From Polydactylus sextarius (lineage: Eukaryota; Chordata; Actinopteri; Polynemidae), in the NCBI GenBank assembly GCA_016801845.1, contig CM028906.1, positions 18,599,001-18,663,000 on the forward strand: a stretch of 64,000 bases of DNA, written 5' to 3'. This document shows, piece by piece, positions 23,831 to 36,000 of the stretch. A program made the position numbers and the translations under genes. How positions within the stretch are numbered: position 1 is the stretch's first letter; every line of letters begins with the position of its first letter. Below the pieces are notes generated by a model. It was not told the DNA's origin, ran no database searches, and saw only the letters and a program-made list of their open reading frames with translations.

Positions 23831-26800
23831 CAGCTCTGGCCTTGTTACCTCCAACATCAACAAGAACAAGAACAAGAAATTAACTTAGAAGTCACAAACA
23901 TTTTGTGACAAACAACACGCTCAGTTTGGTGCCGTAACGTTACAAAGCGTATTCAGACGCAAAACAAGAAAAAAGAAGAAAATACTGGTGTTTGTGCTTC
24001 TTTAAATGATGACGTTTTGTTTTTAACAAAACAAAACAAAGATTTAAAAGTGTTTATTTAAAAATTCTTGTGCTGTCAATAAAATTCATTTCATAATTGC
24101 ACACTACCTTGTTAGTCTGTCCTGACTGAATTTACTGGAGTTTTTTCTCTGAACTTTGTGACTTTAATCCAACACAATTTCTGAGTTTTATCATGAAAAG
24201 TTACCACTTTTTATTTATATCTGTATTTATATTGCCTGTTAGCAGTGTGAATAAATAAATGAATGCATGAATAAATATGTGTGTGAACTCTCACACTTCA
24301 GGATGAACCTCTTCCTGTTGTTGCTGGTGTTTGCAGTTCACACTAGACACTAGACCCTCTCATTCTCCTTGGACTCACTGATGTGCCACTTCTTCTTCAG
24401 GAGATTATCACTGGATTAAAAACCAACCAGAGAGACATGAACAGAAACAGTGGCACTGATTAAGACCTCGCTGTGATTCATTCATCTATCCTCTTATTTC
24501 ACACTTGTTCTCTACACTTGTTTGTTGTGTTTGAACATCTCCTCTTCACCATCCAGCTGATCATGGAGCTGTTGTAATTCTTCCTTTTTCCCCCTGAGAG
24601 GCAGCAGCGACACTCACATGGAAAAGTCGCCAGTATGTAGGATCGCAGCACATCTGTTTCACAGTGCCAGACCAGATGGAAAGTTGGAAGTACTGTCTGT
24701 AAATCTCAGGTACTTGTGCTTGCCCTGAGTATTTGTATATCTCCTTTATACTTAAGAAAGTTGTTCTAATCAACTACACTATGATAAAACATTTCTTACT
24801 TTTTATACTTAAAACTACATTTCGCTGATGACATTGAATTACTTTTTAATGACTTTTAGCATAACCAACGGTGACTGTTTCCCACTCTCTATGTTGCTAT
24901 ATGTTCATGGCTGCAGTGAGAAACAGAGGTGACTGTCTTTGTCCTCTCAGCTTCAACACAGAGTGGTCATTCTTCAGTCTGGAGAGTGTGAGCCTCACAT
25001 GGTCTGCAGTCAGAGATGCTGGTATGTTGTGCTGTTTCTCTGTTTATCTCATTCTTGTAAATACTTGTAAACAGACTTTACCATGTTTTGATTTGACCGA
25101 TGTTTCAGATAAGGACTAAACAGTAATATAGCAAAATGTAGCAAAAATGTAATGCAGCTCATCTCTTGATGTGTTTGAATTTAAAACATAATTGTGATGT
25201 CTCCTGACACTGTGAGTTCACCAGTTCATGGACGAAACTTTTATTGCACCATAAGAAATTGGCTGCCACACTGCATTTTATTGATAGTGAAACTTAACTT
25301 TTCATGATTCAGATTTTGTCCAATAGTGACAAAACTCAGCACAGATGATCTTCAGACCAAGCCTGTTATGATCATGACATGATTTTTTTTATTTTTCTAC
25401 CAAAGCGCTTGTACATTAGCAGAAGTTAAAATTAAAGTTGCCAAACAGAGAGTTAGCTCATAACTCAGCAACACTTCGACCTATCCTAACCGATCTAAGT
25501 GTATGCACTTTTGGTGCCAATTGGCCACTAGGGGATGCAGTTTTAGGTCATATCTCTGTGTATCTCTGTTTGGACCTAAAACTTAATTGTCATGCCTGCG
25601 AATACTGTGGAATGCCCATTAATGGCCCTTCCCAACATTTTATGTAGACATGGTTACATTGATTTATTTACTGCTTGTCTCCCTCATTGCTGCTTACAGC
25701 TATATTCCTTTTTATTGTTGTTGAAGTGGTTTCTGGAGTAAAATGAAGTTTTCTGAAAAAAATATTTAATGACATACTAGGTCATGTCTAATTTTAAAGA
25801 GCATGTTGGAACTACAGTAACATTTTTAGCCCATGACATTGTGGCAGATTTCCAGCTCTTCTACATTTTCAGGCAGAATTCCTGCACTTGTACCACAAAC
25901 AGGATGGGCGGCTGCCTCCTCTTCCTTCCAGCAGAACATCTTTGAACTTGGTATCCTGGAGAAACTCAGCAGCACATGCAGATAATAGTTATAAATCTTG
26001 AAGGTTTAAGAAGCAGTAATCTATTGTTCATGCTCATGTTGCTCATTCAGGTTGTTGATTCAGTAAAACTGAAATTTTTCTTTTCTTTGGATTCTTGGAA
26101 GATGCAGATCTGGTTCAGAGGTCATTCTGTTGTAATGCAATTCCTAAGAACATGAAATGAAATGTCATGAAATGATGGTTTTCCTTAGCTCACTGGCACC
26201 AATCTGTCTCGATACACCCACCACACCTTATCTGCTGCTTTTACAGGCTTTTAATGTAGTTTTTGTTTGTGTTTTAATGTCAGATTTATCTACTAACATC
26301 TTATCCAACATCTACTATTGGCTGTTACACTCTTAGTCTGTGGTGTGGTGTTGTATAGTGTGTGTGTGTTTGTGTGTGTTTTTTTTTTTTTTTTCTGGGA
26401 GTAAAGAAAAATGATACAAGCAGCAAGGGCGTGGAGCATGTTACAACTTGTACCAGGCTGCTATTGGATGCAGTTGGATCTTGTTGTTTTCACTTTCCCG
26501 TATAAAAATATCAAAAGGTCAAACTGTCTCTCTCACACACACACACACACACAATGTTTGATTAATTGTATAGTGCCTAACGACATACCCGTATCTTATC
26601 ATATGTTATTATACTGTATAGTTCTATATTATTATAAATCAACTTTTCAGACACATTGGATAAAGGTCGATGTCCCAGTAAAAATAGACAAACTGTGGTT
26701 GTTCATGTTATTCTGCTTCTATGAGACAAAACCGCTGCTTTTCAGAAACTTTCAAACTTGTCAGATAAACTTAGTGCCCTGCTTCCTTCATTATTGCAGC

Positions 26801-28190
26801 CTCCTATTAAAATTATCTTTGTTACGATGTTTCTGTTCATCTGTTCATCATGTTATTATATCTATGTCCTGCTAAATTTCTAACATCAGTTGCTTTTCTG
26901 CCTCTTCTACCCTCATCTCCATCTTGGTTTGGGAATACGACATGCCGTCAAACAATTGATCTTATTCCTAGTCAGACAATCGGTGTATTGTAGTGTTTCC
27001 ACAAGTTTCTGCTAGAATATTCTTTTCATCTTCCCATTTACGTGTTCAACAGTGCGGCAGGTGAAAAACAGTTATACACTGTTGTTTAAAAGGCTTAAAA
27101 AGAGTTAATAAGTGTTAAAAAAATTGTTTACAAACATAAATGCATTACTTGCTAATCAATTTATTACAGACAGAAATACAGTCTTGAAATTTATCACTGA
27201 TTCTAATTGCTGATGATTAACTGGTCTTGATCAGTCACTCTGGGTTTGATTACTCTTGGCTCCTTCCAGAAAACATGGTGCTGTTCCTCATTCAATTGAA
27301 CATGCTGTTTGAAGAAATACTACATCACAGTAGTGATCAATGGTACCTAATTTTAGGTATTTTGTCTTATATTACATTATATTTTGTCTCCAGTTGTTAT
27401 TATTGAGTTATACATTGAGTGACATTGAGTAAGAATTATTTGTGTTTTATATTTTGGTGATGGTAGCGTGTGTTGGACCTGTTGTATGTGGATTGTGTAA
27501 ATATTCATTTGATTAAACATCACACAGGAGCGATCATTTCTCCCTAATTTCAGCTATTAGAGGAGTAACAATTTATTGTTACCAACATAATAAAACAGCT
27601 CTGTTTATTCACAAATATTGACTTATTATTGACTTGACAACAGAAATAGACTTATTCTGGGCATAATCAGATCACTGAACTTTTCCAAGTGAGTTGTACA
27701 GTTTTAGGCTGTTTCTTTGTGTTCATCTCTGATATGGACTCAAGAGAGACTAAAAAGCATTTTTATTCATTCATTCATCCACTTATTTGGATATATTTAG
27801 ATAGTTTCTCTTCTTTATGAAAGTTTCCTCTCATCTTGCTTTTTGTTTCACTTTGACAATTTCTTGCGAGTTGTTGACGCCATCGACCAGTTTGTTTTTT
27901 CAAAGCTAGTTCCAAGTTACCCTGTAATTTTTACTGAAGAGCTAAACATAAAATCAAAAGTAAAACCTTTTTTTGTTAGTGTGGTATAAACCCAGAAGGA
28001 TTTCAAACAGGAAAAGAGTGAATCATGTTGTGAAGCTGTGATGAGGGGAAATTGTTTGACTCTGAGTCATTGAGCTCAAGACATAACTTCCCAGCTGGAG
28101 AAACCCAGCAGAATCCCTCCGTAAACACTTGTCAACATTTGAGGAAATGTTAATAATATTGATGATATTATGATTGATTCATATTATTAT
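23831..28190. other. Intergenic DNA, no supported gene
   Basis: Mostly AT-rich sequence with a (CA)n tract at about 26530-26552. A signal-peptide-like start (24302, MNLFLLLLVFAVH) and exon-like frames with good donor sites near 24717 and 25020 occur, but they do not join into a recognisable protein. The 154-codon frame at 26411 runs through the CA tract and is judged fortuitous. Confidence 0.5.
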
Positions 28191-28195
28191 TATTA

Positions 28196-28650
28196 TTATA
28201 TTATTAACATTTCTGAGATCTAGCTTGGTGAAGATGGTGGTATGTTGGAGCAGTTCAAAGACAGATGAGATTAGTGGGAATGGGTAATGGTTCTTTACAG
28301 TAATGTGGTTTAGAGAGCTAAAGTCAATGCATGGAACCATTCTTATCCACAAAAAATAAGCCTGCACCAGCTGGAGAGGACAAGGTGATGAGGTGATGTA
28401 CTCATCCATGGCCACTCTTTCCAGCTCAGAGATGGAGTAGAGGCAGCCCTTGGGGATGGGCACACCAGGTAACAGGACAATGGCACAGTCAAAAGGTGGA
28501 TCAGGAGGAAGTGACATGGCCTTTGACTTGTTCAAGACTTCTTTCAAGTCATGAGGGTACATAAGTCTGGATGATCCGAGTCATTGCCATGGCTTAGTTC
28601 ATTACCTGGAGTCTCAGGGATGTTGGCCTGTGTCACTTAGTTCATTTTAC
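28196..28650 (-). mobile_element. Ty3/gypsy RT fragment, minus strand
   Basis: The minus-strand frame 28179-28562 contains DPPFDCAIVLLPGVPIPKG, then an SISELERVAMDEYI segment, MVPCIDFSSLNHITVKNHYP and ELLQHTTIFTKLDLRN. These are the ordered motifs of the N-terminal half of gypsy pol RT, with a deletion between the 'MDEYI' and 'IDFSSL' blocks. It stops abruptly after TKLDLRN at an (AAT)n run (about 28180-28203). Only this fragment is present; no LTRs were seen. Confidence 0.82.
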
Positions 28651-28747
28651 ATGAGTGTTCACAGTCTCCCCAAACCTTAATTTCCCCTGAGCGCCAATTA
28701 GTGTGAGGCTTATGTTTTTTAAGCCATAGAAATCCCAAAGTCAGTGT

Positions 28748-28916
28748 CCAGACAGCCCAGTGGTTAGGGCACTCCACCTTGGCACATAAGTTGTGCAGTT
28801 CAAATCCCAGCTGTGGTGATCATTTGCTGCTGGTCATTCCCCCACCTACCTGTCTACCTTCACTTACCCATCAATAAAGGCAAAATGGCCAAAAACATGT
28901 TTTTGAAAAAAAAAAA
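28748..28916 (+). mobile_element. tRNA-derived SINE, plus strand
   Basis: The head reads CAGACAGCCCAGTGGTTAGG, with a pol III A-box-like AGTGGTTAGGGC (about 28759-28770) and a B-box-like GTTCAAATCCC (28797-28807). The body has CATTCCCCCACCTACCTGTC and CAATAAAGGCAAAATGGCC, and it ends in a run of A (about 28906-28916). The tRNA-related head, short body and A-rich tail define a SINE. The family name is not assigned. Confidence 0.82.
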
Positions 28917-29365
28917 TCCCAAAATCAAGGTATGCTGTACCTGTATGATGCTGTATGATGTGACTTGATTTATGGCAATGGTGATGTCCATCCATTTTTT
29001 GTGGTGTCAAACTTATTTGTATGTTGGCTTGGTCTGCCAAGTATCAATAATCTAAACTAAATTAAACCAAACTTAACATATCTGGCAGGAATTTGAATTC
29101 TACTTTTGATTTTACAGGAAGCCAATCAGAATTCTTTTATTGTCATTGTACGAGCACAACAACATTTGAAAGTGCAATCCTTGAATTGCATGATAATAAT
29201 AACAATTTAACACACACAATAAAAATACAAGAAGCAGCAGGTTACTAAAACGTTAACAAACTAAAATAAGAAAACATACCACTATCAAGCATTCCACATT
29301 CACAATCTGCAGTTATTGCACAAATCCCATGTTAATTGCATAACGAGAATGTGTTTGTTCAGAGT

Positions 29366-30970
29366 TACAGTTGTGTTCAAAATAATAGCAGTCTGTTTAA
29401 AAAATTGAGTAAAGCCCAAAATCCTTATAGTGGTTTTTATTTCCATGCATTGGGAACACTGCACATTATATTCTAAATCAAAACATGAAGAAAAAAGCAG
29501 AAATTATTTAATTACTTTACAGAAAATGAAGAAAAATGAACATTGGGCTGTTCAAAAAAATAGCAGTGTCTGCATTTTACTTTACAAACTCAAATATTTA
29601 CTGTATTAACTGAAAAATATCCAGGATTCAGCATTCCTGTGAATCACTAAACTAATATTTAGTTGTATAGCCACTGTTTTTGAGAACCGCTTCACATCTG
29701 TGTTGCATGGAGTCGACCAACTTCTGGCATCTGTGAACAGGTATTCCAGCCCAGGATGATTTGACAACGTTCCATAATTCCTCTGCATTTCTTGGTTTTG
29801 CCTCAGAAACAGCATTTTTAATGTCACCCCACAAGTTTTCTATCGGATTAAGGTCCGGGATTGGGCTGGCCACTCCATGACTTTAATTTTGTTGGTCTGG
29901 AACCAAGAAGCTGCTCGCTTACTGGTGTGTTTGGGGTCGTTGTCTTGTTGAAACACCCATTTCAAGGGCATTTCCTCTTCAGCATAAGGCAACATGACCT
30001 CTTCAAGTATTTTGATGTATCCAAACTGATCCATGATCCCTGGTATGCGATAAATAGGCCCGACACCATAGTAAGAGAAACATCCCCATATCATGATGCT
30101 TGCACCACCATGCTTCACTGTCTTCAGAGTGTACTGTGGCTTGAATTCAGTGTTTAGGGGTCGTCTGACAAACTGTCTGCGGCCCTTAGACCCAAAGAGA
30201 ACAATCTTACTCTCATCCGTCCACAAAATGTTTCTCCATTTCTCTTTTGGCCAGCCAATGTGTTCTTTGGCAAATTGTATCCTCTTCAGCACATGTCTTT
30301 TTCTTAACAGTGGGACTTTGTGGGGGCTTCTTGCTGATAGATTAGCTTCACACAGGCGTCTTCTAATTGTCACAGTACTCACAGGTAACTTCAGACTGTC
30401 TTTGATCATCCTGGAGCTGATCATTGGCTGAGTTTTCACCATTCTGGCTATTCTTCGATCCATTCGAATGGTAGTCTTCCGTTTTCTTCCACGTCTCTCT
30501 GGTTTTGCTTTCCATTTTAAAGCATTGGAGATCATTTTAGCCGAGCAGCCGATCATTTTCTGCACTTCTTTATACGCTTTCCCTTCATTAATCAACATTT
30601 TAATTAAAGTACGTTTTTCTTCTGAACAATGTCTGGAACGACCCATTTTTCTCAGGTTTTCAGAGAGAAATGCATGAGCAACATGTGCTGGCTTCATCCT
30701 TAAATAAGGGCCACCTGATTGACACCTGTTTTTTCACAGATTGAATGACTTCACCTAATTGAACTCCACACTGCTATTTTTTTGAACACGCCCCTTCAAT
30801 TCATTATTCAATTACACAGACTCAGGAGCATACATATCATGAATGTAGGCTCTGTTGGTTTTCTATGACCCTACTACAGCAACTGGTAAATTATTTGCCA
30901 TGCAGTAATATAATTTCTACCAAAAACAGGTTATTCATGTTGGACTGCTATTATTTTGAACACAACTGTA
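29366..30970 (-). mobile_element. Complete Tc1-like DNA transposon with TIRs and TA target duplication
   Basis: The element spans 29368-30968 (1601 bp). Its ends are perfect inverted repeats of at least 24 bp starting CAGTTGTGTTCAAAATAATA, flanked by TA at 29366-29367 and 30969-30970 as expected for Tc1/mariner insertion. An internal sub-terminal repeat is also seen: AAAAAATAGCAGTGT near 29555 and its complement near 30768. One transposase gene lies inside on the minus strand. Confidence 0.95.
29652..30697 (-). pseudogene. Tc1-like transposase with one visible frame break
   Basis: The frame opens with MKPAHVAHAFLSENLRKMGR at 30697. It has a helix-turn-helix region (about residues 20-130; SRHCSEEKRTLIKMLINEG, a basic RRGRKRKTT hook) and the DDE domain: WTDESK (first Asp), FQQDNDPKHTS (second Asp) and PIENLW (Glu). 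Between MEWPAQS and the third catalytic block, one base is missing from a C run near 29862, which causes a stop at 29840-29842. The rest continues in another frame to a stop at 29652-29654 (GYTTKY end). Apart from this the gene looks intact and of normal length for the family (about 340 residues). Because a single indel separates the frames, an assembly error is also possible. Confidence 0.9.
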
Positions 30971-32233
30971 AGTGCAATTATGACTCTGACATGGAACTTG
31001 CCCAAGGGCAGTAGTTCAAAGAGCAAGTGTTTTGGGTGTGATGGGTCCCTGTGTGTGCCTCTCTAAGACAGCAAGAATTGTATATGATCTTCCAAGGGCG
31101 ATGATCTTTTCAACTGTGGTGACGACCCTCTGGAGCACTTTCTTTTCTGCAGCCATGCAGCTGGAAAACCACACACACACATACAGTATGTTAAAATGCT
31201 CTCTATGGAGTTTTTGTCTGAGGTGGTTTTTCTTTAGTGTTTTAAGGAAGTTCAGTCTCCTCTGTGCCTTCTTGATAACCACTGTAGAACACATGTCCCA
31301 GATCAGGTGTTCCTCTATGTAGACACCCAGGAATCTGACACCCTCTCCACACAGACTCCACTAAAGAAACAGGGGCTGAGAACCTACTTTATTCCTCCCA
31401 AAGTCTATGATTATTTCTTTGGTTTTTGTTGTATTTGAAGCCAGGTTGTTATATGTGCACCATGCTGACAGCTGCTCCACCTCGTCCCAGTATGCTGATT
31501 CATCCCACCCAGAGATGAGTCCTACCACAGTGGTGTCATCTGTGAACTTTAGGATGCTCTTGCTGGAGTGGGTGGGAGTGCAGTCATGGGTGTAAAGGGT
31601 GAACAATGGACAACTCAGCCCACAGCCCTGAGAAGAGCTGCTGCTGAGGCTGTGATCCAAGAAGTGGGGTCCAACCTTAACCCTTTGGGAGTGGTCAGAC
31701 AGAAAGTCCTTGATCCAGAGGCAGGTGGAGTGAAATAGACCCAGGTCTAGTAGTAGTCAACAGTCTGTTGGGGATGATGGCAGCTTAAGCCAGAGATTGA
31801 TTGAAGATCTTGGTGAGGACTTCCGCCAGCTGATCCATGCGGTCCTTTAGCACCTGACCAGAGATGTGGGCGGGTCCCGTGGCTTTCCTCGGGTTCACAG
31901 CCTTCTTCATCACTGTCTTGCATATTGACACATATGTCACTGTCTTTTTTTAAAATGTCACAAAATGCCTTTTAAAGGTCAGTAAACCAAAAGAAAATGT
32001 AGTAATCCATGTTAATCATGATGGCACATTAATAATTGATTAAATATACTGATGCTTGTTTAAACTCTGCTACTAATAGAAACAAATTTCTTCCATATTT
32101 CTTAAACATTAAAACTTTTTAAGCATTTTAAAGCATAAAAACAAACACATTTTTATATTTATTTACTAAATATGCAGAAGCAGAGAAAATGTATTTAAAC
32201 GCCATAAATGATTTGACTTTTTTGTTTATTCCA

Positions 32234-32282
32234 GGTGACACCCTTTCTACATTTAAAGTTAGACTGAAAACTATGGCTATTG
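32234..32282 (+). mobile_element. Short fragment of an L2 ORF2 3' end
   Basis: About 45 bp, from GACACCCTTTCTACATTTAA to GTTAGACTGAAAACT, match the L2 LINE at about 13227-13262 with one mismatch. No more of the element is present. Confidence 0.75.
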
Positions 32283-33021
32283 ATGGTTCAGGTCTATTAA
32301 TATTAATATTGAAAATGTAAATATACCAGAACCACCACTAATTAATAACTAATTACTATTATTATTAACCAATTAATGTTGACAGTGATATTAATATTTT
32401 AATTAATTAATTATTACTATAATCAACATTCATGTGTGTTTGATGAACAGACATAAATGTTGATTCATATGTTGATGAATGAATGAACAGACCAGATCAG
32501 GTGATGATGACGTCTCTGTGTTTTTTCTCTTTCTTCTAACGGAAGGAAAACTTTATACAGAATTAATCATTTCTTGGTCGTATTTCCAGAGTAATGGTGT
32601 CACTGAAACGTCACTGTCCATGGCAATTGACACGTCTAAACATTTTTCTCTCATTTCTCTCTCATTTATGGATTATGGAGAAAATCCGCGACGCATCTAA
32701 TATTGTAATAAATACTGTTAGTTGGCTAAAGTAACAGACACCACCAATTTCCCAAATAAAGCATAAATCTTTCATAATATTATAATATTATAAAATACAA
32801 GCCGGTAGCTTCAGTACAAACGAATAGGCTCCAAGTTATAGTGTTATATGTGAAATGCTGAAAAAAATAATACAAAACGAATCAGTGCATCAAGTTGTAT
32901 CGCATCTCGTTGAATGTGATGGGTGTTATGCAGCCTGAGACAAAATCACATGAATTAATAAATCAGGAAACGACCTTTGTGTAACGTGTGGTTGTACCAT
33001 GCTCACATTGTTGACCTTGTC

Positions 33022-33050
33022 GGGGATTCCCGTCAGAGATCCATATATTA
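33022..33050 (+). promoter_or_regulatory. kappaB-like site and TATA-like box before IL18R1-like copy A
   Basis: GGGGATTCCC (33022-33031) fits the NF-kB consensus GGGRNWYYCC exactly. TATATTA follows at 33044-33050, and the copy-A start codon is at 33082. The spacing leaves room for only a short 5' UTR. The motif match is direct; its use as a promoter is inference. Copy B lacks this pair. Confidence 0.55.
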
Positions 33051-33081
33051 GCGCAGTTCCTCACTACGGATTTCAATCAAG

Positions 33082-36000
33082 ATGACGATGAACAACTTTG
33101 CGTTGATGCGGCTGTTCGCACTGATACAAGGTAAGATGACGAACCTGAATAATTCCTGAATAATAACATGTAATAATGTGTAATTTAAGAAAATTCAAGT
33201 GGTGCGGAACGAGCTTTGTTGGTTCATTTTTGTAATTTTTGCTGACAAAAAAAAACTTAAACTAAAAAAAAAAAAAAAAAAAAACTAACAAAAAACGGCA
33301 TATAAAAATGGATCAATCTGTAAATAACATATAACAGGATATTCTACATGATTATGAGGCTGTTTACGGTGTGAAATGACGGCGTAGTCTGTTCAGTCTG
33401 TGGCTGCAATATCTGTTTCATGGTCTGTCATTTTGCAGAACTTGACATTTTTGTTTTATTTAAAAACGAGACATGCGGTTTTACAAAGGCACATGATAGA
33501 AAAAGAGCTGCCGGACACCGGAGCCGACAGACAAGTGGCGGTTTAAAAACAATGATGATGCTCATGGTCATTATCGTGAAGTGCGTGACAAATATGTTTG
33601 ATATTTAATTCAAAGGAATAATTGTCTGGTTAGTATTTGAAAAAAATGATTTACACTGAATATAAGTTTAGTTACATATATAACAAATATATACTTAACA
33701 TTTACAATCAATATAACAGGTGAATAACATGATATGTATAGTGTCAATAAATTATAATAACATCAATACTATTCTCAAAAGGTGTGGAATGGTAATGGTG
33801 AGATTTTTAAATAAAAGAAGAGGCCTTAAATGATCACAAGGGATGAGATGTCAGTTATGAGACTGAATAAAAGTCAGTTTTATGACAATATGAAGCAAAT
33901 AAATCAAGTGTTGATGTTAAACTCTGTCGCCAAGGTTGTAACAATGACAATATCAACAATTATATAATGAAAATGGTTGATGTTATGACACATGATACAT
34001 TTCCCTTTTCTAAGAATTTCACATACTCAAGTTTCTTTTCCTCTTTTATATATAAAATGAATAACTTACAGTGACACTTATATCCAGGACAAGTAGCTTA
34101 CCTTTACAGGAATGGGAAAAAACTAACTAACTAATGAAATTTATGAAACTGTTTTGCAGCTGGAGCATGGAGCATGGAGGTACATTTCCTCTCAGGTGAG
34201 ATAGTGGAGCTGCACTGTCCTCGCATGCAACCCTACAGTGACAACAATGTCAAACTTGTCTGGACTTGTCACACAAGTCACAGAAAGTATGAGATCAACA
34301 ACATGTCGACAGCTGAGCTGAAGCAGATTGGTGTGCTGCTTCACCAACGCAGCCTTGTGATTCTTAACGCAACTGGAAACCATGAGGGCGCATGTTCCTG
34401 CTCTCAGGGGTAATAATAATACTCAAGTCTGTGATTCACAACAATAACAAAAAAAAAAACACTCAATTCCTTAGATACTATTATGACTCACACCCTGAAT
34501 GTGAAACTACAGAATGTGTTTTACACAATAAGCAGTGTGGAGGTATAGAGATGTGAAATATTCATGTTGATTTATTTTGAAATTACAGAAACAGCAGCAG
34601 CTACTTCACACTGAAGGTTCAGTCCAACATGTATGAAGAGTCGTCTCTGTATCCACAGACATGTTTCACACAAGAGGCGTGCAAATTAAGCTGCCCAGAT
34701 GTGGTCACACTGAATGTGACAAGAAAAGGCTTCAAATGTCGCAAAGTAAAGATTTTTCAACATGAAGTTTCACAAAACATCATTCATGATTTGTTTCATT
34801 TGTTTCTGCTTCTAAAAAAATGATTTTTCATGCTACTATTTTGTCATTTACCATCTTGTAGGAATCAGCACTAATTAACTGTTATTTCCAAAGTGTGGAG
34901 GAAAAAGACAGAGGTAATTACACCTGTACCAGATCTTACCTGTACCAGGGTCAAGTATATAACAAGACCTACAGACTCAAACTTGATGTCAAACCAAAGA
35001 GTAAGTAAAAAAAAAAAAAAAAAAAAAAAACCTTATTGATCACACTTCATTCATCTCTTAATGTCTTTTATTCAAAGATGTTTTCTTGTTTTTACAGCAC
35101 TCCAGTGGACTGGAGATATAATTTCTCCAAAAAACAATGAAGTAATCCAAGTAGATTTGGGTGAGCTTCACTCTTGTGGCATAGATACACATATAAACAT
35201 ATAGTGCATGTCTAAGTTTATGCTTTTAAACCCTGTGTAAACTGTTTTTCAGGCTCAGAGGTGGTGATTACCTGCACCGCTGTTTCATCCTCAAACTTTG
35301 ATAATTTATTTTGGTTGAACAAGACTCGAAACAGAAGCTTACCAGTTTTCTACAACACCACACGGTAAAACTGCACAGACATGTATCAGTTACTACAACA
35401 ACTGATCTAAAACCATCCTTCATTATGTCATGTCTTTTCTTTTCCAGAGTAAACAATGGTACAAAAATAAAGATGACTGCATCTCTGGTGTTTAGAAAGG
35501 TGTCAGAGAAGGATCTGTCAGAGAATTACACCTGTAAACTGCAATCAAGCTTCCAAAGCCCAAAAAATGTCACCATCAATTTGGCTAGCAACTTTAAAAG
35601 TAAAAGTATGTAACTGAAATAGAAAAACAGTAGATAAATATCTTTATTAATGTATTTGAATGTGATTGTATTTTGATTGAAATGACATACATAGAAATTA
35701 ACTGCAAAACACTAGAATTTACAACAATCAAAAAATACATAATGTCACAATGAAAACAGATTTCTATAAATTCAATATTTGATGTAAACAAGTGATTGCG
35801 CCCCCAGCAACACATCTGAGCACATCTGCAGTTTGACTTGTTTTCTCTTTCATAGTTTAAAACTTTAAAACTCAGGTCCATGTTGAATCTCTCTCACAGA
35901 CTAAATCAAATTGTCCATTGTTTGACTCTTTACAAGTCAAGCCTTTCAGCTTTAAGAAAGTCTTTTCAGTCTTTCAGTCTGTTCAGTCTTTTCATTCTCA

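Larger units (their letters stand above)
29120..31960 (-). mobile_element. Rex1-type LINE, 5'-truncated, interrupted by a Tc1 element
   Basis: On the minus strand, about 31.95-31.33 kb encodes RT pieces (RKAVNPRKATGPA-like start, GCGLSCPLFTLYTHDCTPTH, KFTDDTTVVGLISG with the catalytic DD intact, LSAWCTYNNLASNTTKTKEI). The C-terminal region at 31016-31294 follows (KKAQRRLNFLKTLKKNHLRQ, VCVWFSSCMAAEKKVLQRVV). The 3' UTR runs from 31.0 kb to about 29120 with the TTATTGTCATTGTACGAGCA end. Frameshifts and stops break the RT. These motifs match the teleost Rex1 family. The UTR is split at 29366-29367 by the Tc1 insertion. Confidence 0.82.

Noticed and set aside
24302..25120. Signal-peptide-like start and two exon-like frames with good donors
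   Set aside because: They do not join in a consistent phase into a recognisable Ig or receptor protein, and stops intervene. It may be a very old relic, but that cannot be supported.
26411..26875. 154-codon plus-strand frame
   Set aside because: It runs through a CA microsatellite, has no domain, no splice support and AT-biased composition; judged fortuitous.
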